A stretch of 64,000 nucleotides of DNA from Trochalopteron elliotii (taxonomy: Eukaryota > Chordata > Aves > Passeriformes > Leiothrichidae): positions 1,887,939 to 1,951,938 of the forward strand of contig JANPWX010000080.1 in the NCBI GenBank assembly GCA_024734555.1. Reading direction: 5' to 3'. The notes below the pieces were generated by a model. The model was not told where the DNA came from and did no database searches. It saw nothing but the letters and a program-made list of their open reading frames with translations. The stretch's first letter is position 1. Every line of letters starts with the position of its first letter. A program made the position numbers and the translations under genes. Shown here in pieces: positions 22,567 to 33,600 of this stretch.

Positions 22567-25500
22567 GTTGCCTCCCTTTGGGAATCACACTGATAATAGG
22601 CTGCGGCATATGAAAATCTCCAAAAACTACACTGGTATTTGTAGTTTTTGCATAAATAAAGAATTGATGGCTGTATCTTTATATATATATTGTGTATACT
22701 ACTTTCAGTTAAGAAATTAATTTGCTGATAAAACACCTGGGAAGATTGTTGGGGTTGAAAAATCAAGAAAAATATGGAAGTTAGACAATAGCTTACATGT
22801 TATTAGTCTTACAAGTCTTGAATATGCTGAACTACAATGATGATTGTCAAACATTACTGAACTACCTACCTGCACTAAAATTAACAAAGATGACACAAAC
22901 TATGAATTGCTATATTAACATTTCTGAACTGTTATTAACTAATTCCACTACCACCAACTAATTAGTTACTGAGGCCTAAATCTAATACAATTGTTTTGTA
23001 TCAAAGTAGCAAACCATTATAAAGGAAAAGAGGAAATTAAAGTTCAAGCTGTGTTAGTTTAGCATGTGTTTAAATCATACTGCCAAATTACTTCTGCATT
23101 TAGCTACATAGATAACTTCAGTCATGAAAGCTCAGCAAAAGAAATTGACTCAATACTTAAATACTTACAGTCATACAAATTTGAGTGCATAACACTGAGT
23201 CATGATTTTGGCTTATCCCTACATTTGACATTTTTACTATAAAGTTCTTTGTTTGGATCCCAATTCTTAAAAACCTAGTTCTAGACCCTTCTGTAACAAA
23301 ATATCAATACAATGTCCTTCTGTTACAGGCACTACAGCATGCTCCTATTACAAACAGATGGGTTATCTAATCCTCATTAGTGCCTCAACCATGAGGTTTT
23401 GTTGCCATTAGAGTGTAATCAATCAGAAGGGAGAACTGTTTGCTGCTTGTCTAGTGCTTAAGTAATTCATTCGCTATAGATCCTCATTAGAATGGAAAAT
23501 TACAGCAGTAGAAATGTCTTAGTTTCAAGAAACACAGTGCCTTATTTTTCTTTCCCCTCTTTTCAAAATAGGTGTTCTATGATTGTAGGTGAAGGGCATG
23601 GGCATTGGAAGAAAAGCATCAAATGGCTGCTGGTTACTTATTCATTGCATTTTTGCCCATTGAGGAAGTTTCCTGCTCTATGCAGCTATGGTGGTTGGTA
23701 CTTTAAAACTAAGTTCTCTAAGTTCTACACTGATATAGGAGAAAGAACCAAGGCTGACAACCAGTTAGTGTTGGAAGTAATGACGTGAGTTTATAAAGGG
23801 TGACAAGATTTTATGAAGGGTCACAGCAATTGCACCATTTATTTCCTTTGCAGACTGTTTTGTGAAAAGGGAAAGAAAAAAAAAATTAGGAAATATTGAA
23901 AAATCAAAATTCAGAACTCCTGGATTTCACATTATTTTCCTGCAGAGAGCAAGAAAATTGGCCATGATTTTTTACCACTGACATGGTATACTATGAATCC
24001 ACAACTATTAAACTTTAGTGCAAATCTAAGTCAGCTCTGCAAGTGTGAACAGTGTTTGCATGGTGTAAGAAATGTTAACAGTAGGCCTCTGTGCTGGAGT
24101 ATGCATGTCCTCTAATGGAACCACTTGCTCAGTCTCAAGTGTGGGCTGAAGATGAAAGAACATGCAGGCAGAATAGGTGTCTCTCAAGACAGGATTAAAT
24201 GGGAGGTTTCTGTCTCTGAGGTGGCTGCTCTTCGGCTGTTTTCCTCTAATCACACTTTAACACAGAGATAACCACAGAACTGTATTTCCATAGTGCATCT
24301 CTTGGCTCTCCCTCTCACTGTATTTCTAGTGGGAAATACAGAACAGGCAAAGAGGCTTCCATAGATTTGAAGGAAGTTCCCTTGCTTGACCAAGGAGTGT
24401 AAATGGCTGATAACATGCCAATGTTAGGCCAGACCTATGCAGGCCAAATTCAATCTGTAGTGCAACATCACTAAAGCTGATGGACATGGTCCCATTTGTA
24501 CAAAACATGCAGAAGTTTGAGACTTCACTGCCCCTGGCTGTCAGTCTGCTCCTTGCACTGATGTTCCCACCCCTGAGGCAAAGCTAGCACAAAAAGATAG
24601 GTGACTTTGCATCTCTGCTTATATACTTTTCAGCCTGATGGATTAATGCAAATTCAGCTTCATTGTTTATGTAAATTAAGATACCAGGTTTGGAGTGACT
24701 AGAGAGAGGTGTGGACTTCTACCTTTCTGCTGTCCTTGCTTAAGGGAGCAACCTGTTGCAGAGATAGGTCACTTTTAAGGGCAGCAGCACTGATTTCCAC
24801 TAATAAACTTGTGGAGCCTTCCCTATGCAACCTCTTTGTTTGAATTATTTTCTTTAACTATTAATGGGTCTTCTACACATCTCAAAATTAACAAGAGCAA
24901 ATAATACTTTTGCAATATTCTTAAGGAACTGCTTTTAGGAAATTCCTGGCTCATAATGGTTACTGGGATAGCTGACCTTGGATTTATATCTAAAGCTATT
25001 AGAGATTTGACTGTCTCCAACTGTCACTTTAAGTGATAGTGAGATCATCATGTCTTGTATATTTAACAAGTCCAGGTTTTTGGAAGCTGCTTGAGATCTG
25101 ACCTTGCTTTTTAAATTACTCAGAATCATTCCACATATCTAATTAGCATGTGTGAAAATCACTTCAACTCACTTCATTTGACATTAGTCCATTAAAATAA
25201 CCTATGAAGTTTTGTCTGTTGTTATACATTACTGTCAATTCCACATGAATAAAAATTCAAAAAGAGAATTGGCCTAAACAGAAATTATAAGACAGTGAAT
25301 CATGTGATCTTTGTAGCAGTTTTACCTTGACCAGCGAATCGTCATATGTCACTTCTAAGTAAAAGTAACCCAGGAGGGACAAAGGTTTGGAGGGAGAAAG
25401 GAGGGGAAAAAAAAATCTATGCTATGCTTGTAGGAGACACCATTTAATCAGCTAGACCAGTTAATAACTCTTGCTGCCTTTTTTATTTGTCAAGGGTTCA

Positions 25501-26167
25501 ATATTTTTTCAATATGAGGTCTGCTTCAGTGTGCTTTAAATGACAGTTTATAATTAATGGCACTTGAGCGTGTCTCTTATTTCGAAAATTCATACAACAT
25601 TCTTGGTTACAATTTATACATGATTTTAAAGTATAATTAACATTCAGCTTTACAAGATATATGCAAACAGATATGCAAATTTGGAAATAAATATGCAAAC
25701 ATATAAAATGTTTTTGAATTAAGTAGTCCTTAACATTTTTAATGAAATCAATATTTTATTCATATTTTGCACACAATTTTGAGTACTTAGTGATTTGGTA
25801 GTTCTCAGACTTTTGCCGACCATGGCTGAAGATTGATTCTCTTGTGGCTCATCTTCCACTCTCCTGAACCTCATACTTTCTTTATGGAAAACAGGAGCTG
25901 ATCCAACCCCTTCTAAATTATTTGGATTCTTTTCAATTATGCTTTGTGGATATTTGGGGTAGTAAACTTAACATGTTACTGAAACAGTTGAAAATAATCT
26001 TTATAAAAACTTTCATATTGAATCATATTAAATGTTTGTTTAGCCCAATATCCTGTTCCTAAAAGTAGCTAAATAAAATGGGAAAGATGTGAAAATATAC
26101 ATCAAGTATATCACCCAGATGTTTTTCTAGCACACAGCCAACTGTAAGTCAATAAATGCTTATGTTC

Positions 26168-26250
26168 ATATATATATGTGTGTGTGTGTTCTATGTTTGT
26201 ATATGTATACATAAAAATGAGAAAACACACACACACACCTCTATATATTT
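26168..26250. repeat. (TA)n(TG)n ... (CA)n(TA)n inverted microsatellite
   Basis: A TA run leads into a TG run (about 26,168-26,190). After a 32-base spacer there is a CA run followed by more TA-rich sequence (about 26,223-26,250). The two halves are approximate reverse complements, so the pair can fold into a long imperfect hairpin, and the alternating purine-pyrimidine runs favour Z-DNA. Further TATG/CATA words continue to about 26,295. Confidence 0.8.
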
Positions 26251-26377
26251 ATATATATTCTGGATGTATGCATATATTCTGGAGACACATATGTGTATTC
26301 TGTCCCTGACAGTGTTGGTGACACACCAGTTCACCTGTGTCTTTTGAGTGGTAGAGATCCCGACCGTAAATACACTA

Positions 26378-26505
26378 TTACAGATGTGGTCTAACAAGTG
26401 ATGAGTTTCTTCTCCCTCAATCTACTGATTGTGGTGTTGTTACAGTCCAGGATGATGAGTGCTGGCGTCACCAGATATAATGTGAGCTCACTGTTGCATG
26501 CAAGG
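26378..26505 (-). mobile_element. probable degraded CR1 LINE fragment (antisense)
   Basis: CAGATGTGGTCTAACAAGTG, a following pyrimidine-rich stretch, a CTACTGATTGTGGTGTTGTTAC-like segment and then AGTCCAGGATGATGAG resemble, in order, the reverse strand of the avian CR1 region I know as CAGATGTGGTCTCACCAGTG, CTGCTGGCAACAC and CCCAGGATGCCATTGG. GAGCTCACTGTTGCATG then resembles the next part. The match is from memory, with many substitutions and small gaps, so the boundaries are approximate. Confidence 0.5.
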
Positions 26506-28566
26506 ACACCTGCCCCAGCCTCAAGAAATGGATCCTGGCAATCCCTGCAGCTCCATACCTGAGGACTGGCATCCTCTCCTCAGGAGCTCATACAACCCAG
26601 ATGTCTGAAGGACATGTAGTTAAGATACCCACATAGACAAGGTATAAAGATGTGTGGAATTCTGTGTTTAACTCATAAGTCAGGAAAATCCTCAGGGGTC
26701 CTGACAGAAAATCAGGGTTCTGGAGGTAGTTGCTAGCAAATAACTAGCTATTAGTACTGGGAGACTGATGAGTGCTGGACAATTGTCAGACTGAACTAGG
26801 AAGCTGTAAAATATTGATACTTCAAACTACATCCTTTATAAAATTATGCTTTACTATTACACTTTATAGTGTAATAAGACAATGCATGTGGAGGAGAAGT
26901 CCCAGGAGCAGTTGAAGGGTTTGGTGTTACAAAGGCTAAAGGCTGAAGTAGCAGGCAAGGTGTGGAGGCAGGTTTCCATTCTGCCTTCATTTCCATCCAA
27001 AGCATGCTTTAAGGTTGCACGTTGTTAAACTACTGGAAAAATTTCTGCAACTGGAGAAAATTGCTGAAATTGGCTGTTTCTTCAGACATCTGAAGTCCTC
27101 CATCTAGATTCTGCTGTTAGACAGGATGGCTTGGACAAGCATTGACTTAGACTGAAGGAATTTGAGCACCTGAGCATGCAAATATAGAGTGGATGAGTAT
27201 GGCATAGAAAATTGCATTCAAGTCACAATGCACCATAGAATGCAGGAGGTGTACCCTATTCAACTTCCAGTCTCAGAACCTGAGTAAATGTTACATTTTA
27301 AACTTCACGTGCTACAGATCCCACAGGGTGACTGTCAGTTGAGAAGTATGGTTCTTTATCTTTGGTTTGCAAGGTTACTAATCAAGGTCACATTCATGGG
27401 CTTTAATTCATTTAGGGTCACTACACAAATTTGTTACATACAAAGAGAGTCATGATGAAATCTATGTTGTTGATGATATAGAAGTTGTGCATTTTAATAA
27501 AGTTTGTAGATTTGGTCACATGTTTTTTTCAATACAACCTAGAATATGTTTCATTTAGTTTACGTTGATACATAAGTAATCAAAATCATAATTATACTGC
27601 TAAAGAAACATCACTTAAAAGTAGACATATAAATGCTGTTTTGATTATTGCAAACTGCTTTTGCAGTGCAGTGTTTTAGTTATGAGATGTAGAAAAATTT
27701 ATCTGCCTTTGCAGGTGTATACTCAAAATGCTGTTTCAGGGAAAGTAGTGCTATAGTATTTTTCTGAGAGATATTGATTGATTTATTACTACAGGTATAG
27801 TGAGTGAAAATCAATACAGCTGCTTCCCTGTACATCTGTGGTAGTTTCAAAGTTTCAGAGTATAATTGACTGAAAGAAGTAAGAGCCTGATATACTTAGC
27901 AAACCTGCGTTCAGAGCTGTGCAACACCCTCTGCATTCATACCAAATAACATTGGTCTTTAAAAGACTATACCTGTGCACTTGCTTATATGTTTTTTATT
28001 CTCACAGCATACTTCAGTGCTAGGTTCTTGCAAGATTTTGTTTCTGTGGGCTGGATTTCACTTCAGCAGATTGCCAAATGCTGTCTTCCTTTTATTGTAA
28101 CTGGTTTTTGAACTGCCCCGAATTCAGCAATGGCTTTATGACAATCTGAAAATTAACAGTGGCCCCTTACTTGCACAGGGCTATGTGATTCACAAATTCC
28201 TTACTTAACTGATACTTCTTTTCCCCTTAGTTCCAGCCAGGCAATCTCATGTGCTTTTTAAACCAGTGTAGTGGCAGTAAAATGTGTATACATTGAAATT
28301 TTTTCTTCCTGGCACTCCATCACTTGGAAAGCAATCTGAGGCTTTTCCATAGGCTGATGTATTGGCAGTGACTTAAAAAAACCCCAAAAATATAGAAACA
28401 TGATTTTTGATTATGCTATAAATTGGGATTATTTCCTTCAGGCAGGCGGAAGGACATGCCAGCTGGACTTTATATGTTGGCTGTTAAAAAGCTTTAGGAG
28501 CCAAAATTATAATTAGCTCACTCATATTGAAATATGTTCTCCTTAGCTGTTTTATTTTTTTTCCAG

Positions 28567-28860
28567 AGCCTGATGCAATTCTTGAAAGATGCAATTTCCT
28601 TCAGCACAGGAAATATGCATCATACTGTTGGCATTCAGCAACCACCCGTGCAGTGGCTGTTGCAGTGCTTGCAGGAGATGATGCATCTGCTCCCTGGTGC
28701 ATTTCAGAGGTGTCTGGCTGCAGGGCCTGATGCAGAGGGCTCACACTGGCTTGGATTGCTCAGAAACTGCAGGGATCTGGGCTCAAGGCAGAGGGGCATG
28801 AATTGCTCAGACTTGCAGGAGCTGCTTTTTAGATGCAAACTGCGTGAAAAGCAGGACTAG
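28567..28860 (+). other. candidate exon-like segment with open frame, unrecognised
   Basis: A strong acceptor-like sequence (TTTTATTTTTTTTCCAG, AG at 28565-28566) leads into about 290 bases that are less AT-rich than the flanks and open in one frame to a TAG at 28858-28860. The full ORF from 28534 would be 108 codons with no motif or family resemblance. A second overlapping frame is also open to 28730, which weakens the coding argument. GATGCA-containing words recur (near 28,571, 28,588, 28,678 and 28,726), suggesting internal duplication. It may be a non-coding RNA exon, a decayed repeat or chance. Confidence 0.15.
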
Positions 28861-29124
28861 TCCAGCAACAAATCATCAGTGCAAGAAACTTGCTTGTATT
28901 TCAGCAGCACCTAGTTTTATGTATTATAAAGTAGTGCTTAAGAGAGCCCATTGAGATCCAGGTGTCACCTATTCAAAATTACCATTGCGCACTGTACGTA
29001 AGTGGTGGGAGTGAAGGACTGGTGGGCATAGCTGAAAGAAACTTTATCAAGGAATTTTGACAGGAAGCATGGACTACAGCACAGGATGCAAATCTGGCAA
29101 ACATCATGGATACTTATTGGGACA

Positions 29125-29154
29125 ATTGAAGTCTGTTGAATTGAAGTCTGTTGA
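29125..29154. repeat. 15-bp tandem duplication
   Basis: ATTGAAGTCTGTTGA occurs twice head to tail with no mismatch. This is a recent or constrained slippage duplication in otherwise unique sequence. Confidence 0.8.
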
Positions 29155-29856
29155 GCAGGCCAGTGAGAGTAAAGCTAGTCTGGAAATGTTTTCATTCACC
29201 CCCCTCTGTCACTCTTCTGATTTTAGCATAGATGTGTCCACTGTGAGAACTGGTCGGTAACTTCTGTGACTCACCAGAGTTGAGAAAGGGAGTGGAGGGT
29301 ACTGAGGCAGTTAGGATAGCAAATGAGATTCCATAACAAGTCAGACACAGCTCTGCAAGAAGAATCCAGATTCGCCTTTTTCACAGTTCAGTGCCATCCA
29401 ATGGTTCATTTTCATTTGATCTGAAATTGTTACTAATTATTTCCCCCACTGTTTAGACTGTTTATTTGCAAGATGGATATTCAGTCATAATAGGGGTGGT
29501 GAAATGCTTCTCCCTGAAAATTCTCTCAGATTCTGTGGTTGATTCCTTTTACTTGCATTTGTTCTTTCTCTCTCTTTTGTCAGTGCTTTCCCATGAAAGG
29601 GGAAGTTTCTCAGAATTAATCCATTCTTAAATTCCATATTAGATATCTATGATGGTTACACCGTTGCGTATTTTGAATGTTTTGTTTTGCATAAAAGACT
29701 CTTATCCAACTCTTCATTTTACTACTTTCTTCGCAAAGGAATATAAAACTTTCTTTAGGAACATAATTTAGTTTGGATAAAAGACTCATAAACTTCTAGC
29801 ATTGGGGGAAAAAGAAGAGGGAGTATTTCTAGTAGAAGATGTTAGTCCGCGCACTG

Positions 29857-29955
29857 TTGGCAGCTGTGGTTTAGCCGGCTATTCCCGCAGATGTGGTTTA
29901 GCCAGCATTCCTGCAACTGTGGCTGAGCCAGCTCTTCCCCTGCTTTCATTTAGCC
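29857..29955. repeat. degenerate left copies of the minisatellite
   Basis: About four diverged copies of a ~27-bp-like unit precede the clean array. They carry words such as CAGCTGTGGTTTAGC, CAGATGTGGTTTAGC and CAACTGTGGCTGAGC in place of CAGCTGAGGTGTAGC. They look like the older, unhomogenised edge of the array. Confidence 0.7.
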
Positions 29956-30530
29956 GGCTGTTCCCGCAGCTGAGGTGTAGCGGCTGTTCCCCGGCTGAGG
30001 TGTAGCAGCTGTTCCCCGGCTGAGGTGTAGCAGCTGTTCCCCGGCTGAGGTGTAGCGGCTGTTCCCCGGCCGAGGTGTAGCCGGCTGTTCCCCAGCTGAG
30101 GTGTAGCGGCTGTTCCCCAGCTGAGGTGTAGCGGCTGTTCCCCGGCTGAGGTGTAGCCGGCTGTTCCCCGGCTGAGGTGTAGCGGCTGTTCCCCGGCTGA
30201 GGTGTAGCGGCTGTTCCCCGGCTGAGGTGTAGCCGGCTGTTCTCACAGCTGAGGTGTAGCGGCTGTTCCCCAGCTGAGGTGTAGCGGCTGTTCCCCGGCT
30301 GAGGTGTAGCCGGCTGTTGTCACAGCTGAGGTGTAGCGGCTGTTCCCCGGCTGAGGTGTAGCCGGCTGTTCCCCAGCTGAGGTGTAGCGGCTGTTCCCCA
30401 GCTGTGGCTGAGGCGGCTGTTCCCCAGCTGAGGTGTAGCGGCTGTTCCCCAGCTGAGGTGTAGCAGCTGTTCCCCAGCTGAGGTGTAGCGGCTGTTCCCG
30501 CAGCTGAGGCTGAGGCGGCTCTTGGCTGGC
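29956..30530. repeat. GC-rich minisatellite, 25/26-bp unit, about 22 copies
   Basis: The unit begins GGCTGTTCCCC, continues with either CGGCTG or CAGCTG, and ends GAGGTGTAGC. By hand I count about 22 copies. Most are 25 bases; copies starting at about 30,082, 30,158, 30,234, 30,311 and 30,363 carry one extra C at the join. The first four of these lie 76-77 bases apart, a three-unit higher-order period. Copies 12 and 15 share a TCACAG variant. The minus strand is free of stops in long stretches of all three frames (longest 233 codons, 30651-29950), because the unit has no minus-strand stop; this is not a gene. Confidence 0.95.
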
Positions 30531-30655
30531 GGGGCCAGGCAGAGGCAGCCGCCCTGGCGTTCGCAGGGTGTGCACACATGCACAGCCCGGCGGTGCCTCC
30601 AGGACACGGAGAGCCCTCCCGGCGCAGCAGCCGGGCACTCGCAGGACTCAAAAGC
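30531..30655. other. GC- and CpG-rich right flank of the minisatellite
   Basis: About 120 bases of non-repetitive GC-rich sequence (GGCGGGGCC, GCCCGGCGG, CCCGGCGCAGC) follow the array and end abruptly in AT-rich DNA near 30,655. With the array it makes an isolated ~0.8-kb GC-rich island. There is no recognised gene. Confidence 0.55.
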
Positions 30656-33600
30656 GTTCTAAAGAGTACTAAAGTTTCTTGTATTTATTATTTCATAAAA
30701 CCCTATAGCATTTTCATGAATTGATTAACTGATTTTATGGACAGCCCCCTTTCAGTTCGAATTCTCTAACTGGTTTTGAAACTGATTGTTTGCAGACACA
30801 AGAAGCACATGGAGAAGCAAATTCTTGCAACCACAGATCTATTCAGGTATTTTGGTAGGCAAAAGTAATAAATTCAAAGCTAGAGTTGAAGAAAGAGCTA
30901 AAAATTAATGGACCACTTGAAGTTTGAAGGCAAGCAGTTAGCATTATTCTATGAGGCCGATAATAATCCAGCAAGTTTTCTCCCAGATACTGGATTTGAT
31001 GCATGTGTCACTTCTTAAAATGCTCTTTTTATTTCATCTGTTGAAAGATTAGGGAAAGAAATCATGCTTATAACGTTTGAGTTGAAAACTTTCTTACTAA
31101 TATTAGTAATATTTAAAAGGGCAATTGAATGCCAATTTGACTTCTTAATGAACAGACATCCAGTATCTTAATTTTGCTTAGATCCCTGAATTCATGCAAG
31201 TATCAGTTACCATCTCTAACTCTGCTTTTTTCACATAAGAAGAATGAATGCTGTTGAGTGTGGTACTACCAGATAACATTGAGTCACTGAATAGAATGAA
31301 ATGTTTAGAATTAGAACTCCAGAAAGTAAGCATGGAGTTTTATTACTTGAAAATTACTGTAGTTTCCATGGTGAAAAATGTAGAAGGATTCTAATAAAGT
31401 TTGTAACATCTATCAAATGCATTATTTTGATGGACCATTTTCTGTGTTTTGAAATCAATGAAATACAAATGGTTGGAATGTGATAACAAATATGAATGGG
31501 GTAAAAACTTGAGACCTTTACTGCTTGAAAAAAGGGAGTGCTCAGACTTTCATGCTTTATCTTCTGGAAACTATTAGTAGCTGAAATGAAAAATCTTAAT
31601 TTTTCTGTAAGTTATACAGTGACATACTTGCAAAGGCAGTATCTTCTCTTTCTCTTTAAAGCTGGATGTGTATTATAAAAGCAGTTGCTTTCCCACTTTT
31701 TATTGACTTATATCTTCATACCTTTTTTTGGAACTAAAAGTTTTGCATTCAAATACATGATGCCACAGTAATTCTCTCTGTTGTACATATTTTCACAGGA
31801 CTTCATGTTGCCAAAGTAATTCTGATTATACTTTCAAAAATCTGTAGTGAACAAAATGCAGTTGTAGCAAATATCTGTTTTGTGCTTTTGGAGGAAGTAT
31901 ATATATTTGAGGAAAGGAAGAGAAGTTTGTATGTGCTTTAGACCTGATTCAAGCACTTTTGTTTAGTATAATACTACTGATAAGCACTGTTTTGCTGTGT
32001 CCCTAAAGATTTGCTACAGAACAATGTAAACAAAGATTACTAATCCCCCCCAAAGTAAGTTCAATGCTAGGCCCTGTTAGATTCCTACCTTATTTTTATG
32101 TAGGTAAGACAAGATATACAAAGGAAATACATGTTTCACTAGGGCTGTTCGATCTGAAGTGAATTTGCTTTGAAATTATTTTTGCTTTTTGAGATTTGTC
32201 TGCTTTGCTGTCTTTGCCTAGAGTACCTATAGTCCCAAGGCTACTCTGCCAGCTGAGGATATCTCTACTGCAGCAGTTAATGAATGTTTGATGCATGGGC
32301 TTATTTTTTGACAATACACTTACCTTACAGACCTATTGTGGACCTCCAAGTAAAAAGCACTGTCCTACTCTAATATTTCAAGATCATCTGCAAACTCTGG
32401 CTGATGGTGACCATGCCATAGGAGCCAGCAGGAAGTCTGTTATGCTTCCTTCATGTATAGTTGGTTAACCATAAGCAGTTACCAAAAGTAGCATTACATG
32501 CACATATGCAGTGAAAAAGAAGCTAAAACTTTTTGTGGGGAAAAACCAATGTAAGAGTGGAAACTGTGAAACAAGAAGGGTAAAGCTACACAACCATACA
32601 GAAGTTCTCTGTATCATTTGGTGGCTTTAGTACAGAGAAGTGGCTGTGTGGAATAACAAACTGTTGTACCTCTGAACTTACCATTGAATAAAGAATCTTC
32701 AAAACCAAAAAAATGAGACCATGAATAAATGAATAAGCAATGAGCTGTCAGCTGAAAAGAAGCAATGGAAAACTAGGAAGAGAGAGAAAAATGAAGGGGC
32801 ATTGATGCTCAAAAACAAGGTGCTAAAAAACTCAGGGTCTGTGAGATTGGTATGAGCAATAATCCCTAGTTCTCATTAGCTCCATATAGAGTGCATGTTG
32901 TCAGAGTCCTTTGGTCCTACATGAATTTACTCAGTATTTTGATAAACAATTTATTTTTCCCACAAGATGTGTGAGTGGAGACAGAGAAGGGAGGAAGCAA
33001 TGTCTAGGAGCAGTCATGTTACAAAGGCACAAAATGCAACACTGAAATGCATTTCTCGTAGAATGCAATGACCAGATCAACAGTCATTATTCCTCCTAGG
33101 ACTTCTATAGATCACCAAAGAACACAATTTCCTAAGTTCAGCCACTATTTATATGTGATACTAACATTATAGAGATAGTAAATGTACTCCATTCTTTTTA
33201 TGCAGCTCAAGTGACATTGAAGAGAAACCATACAATAATCCAGCTGTTCTGACACCATTAGGGAGCTTGTTCTGGATCACAGGTAAGTCAGATAAATATT
33301 TGGCTTTGTGTATTTGGGTACAGAGCCTGTGGTCAGCAGTTGGTATTTGGCATGCAACTGCCTACTTTATCCATCTTTATACACCAACTAATTTACTTGA
33401 TGTAGGGATTTGGGAATGGTGAAATAATTTCATAAATTATAAGCAAAAGAATTAATCTGTTTTATCTACTTCATTCTGGATAGCCACTGCATAAAACCTG
33501 TCAAAAACATATTGCTTTGGGTTCATCCCTGCTGCAGTTCCATTGATTACAGTGGAGTTAAATCAAAGATGAATCTGTCTGTTCAATTTAAATCTAATGA

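Larger units (their letters stand above)
16215..29801. other. non-coding AT-rich stretch, no confirmed gene
   Basis: No recognised coding exon or RNA gene. The stretch holds simple repeats (17.5, 21.3, 22.5 and 26.2 kb), one probable CR1 relic (26.4 kb), a small hairpin and possible MITE (20.2 kb) and one weak exon-like ORF (28.57-28.86 kb), all listed separately. The remaining sequence looks like ordinary avian intronic or intergenic DNA. Confidence 0.6.

Noticed and set aside
29956..30530. CRISPR array
   Set aside because: There are no unique spacers; the units abut each other, and the DNA is vertebrate.
29950..30651. 233-codon minus-strand ORF as a repeat protein gene
   Set aside because: It is a by-product of a GC-rich 25/26-bp tandem repeat without minus-strand stops; all three frames are open and the frame rotates because the unit is not a multiple of three.
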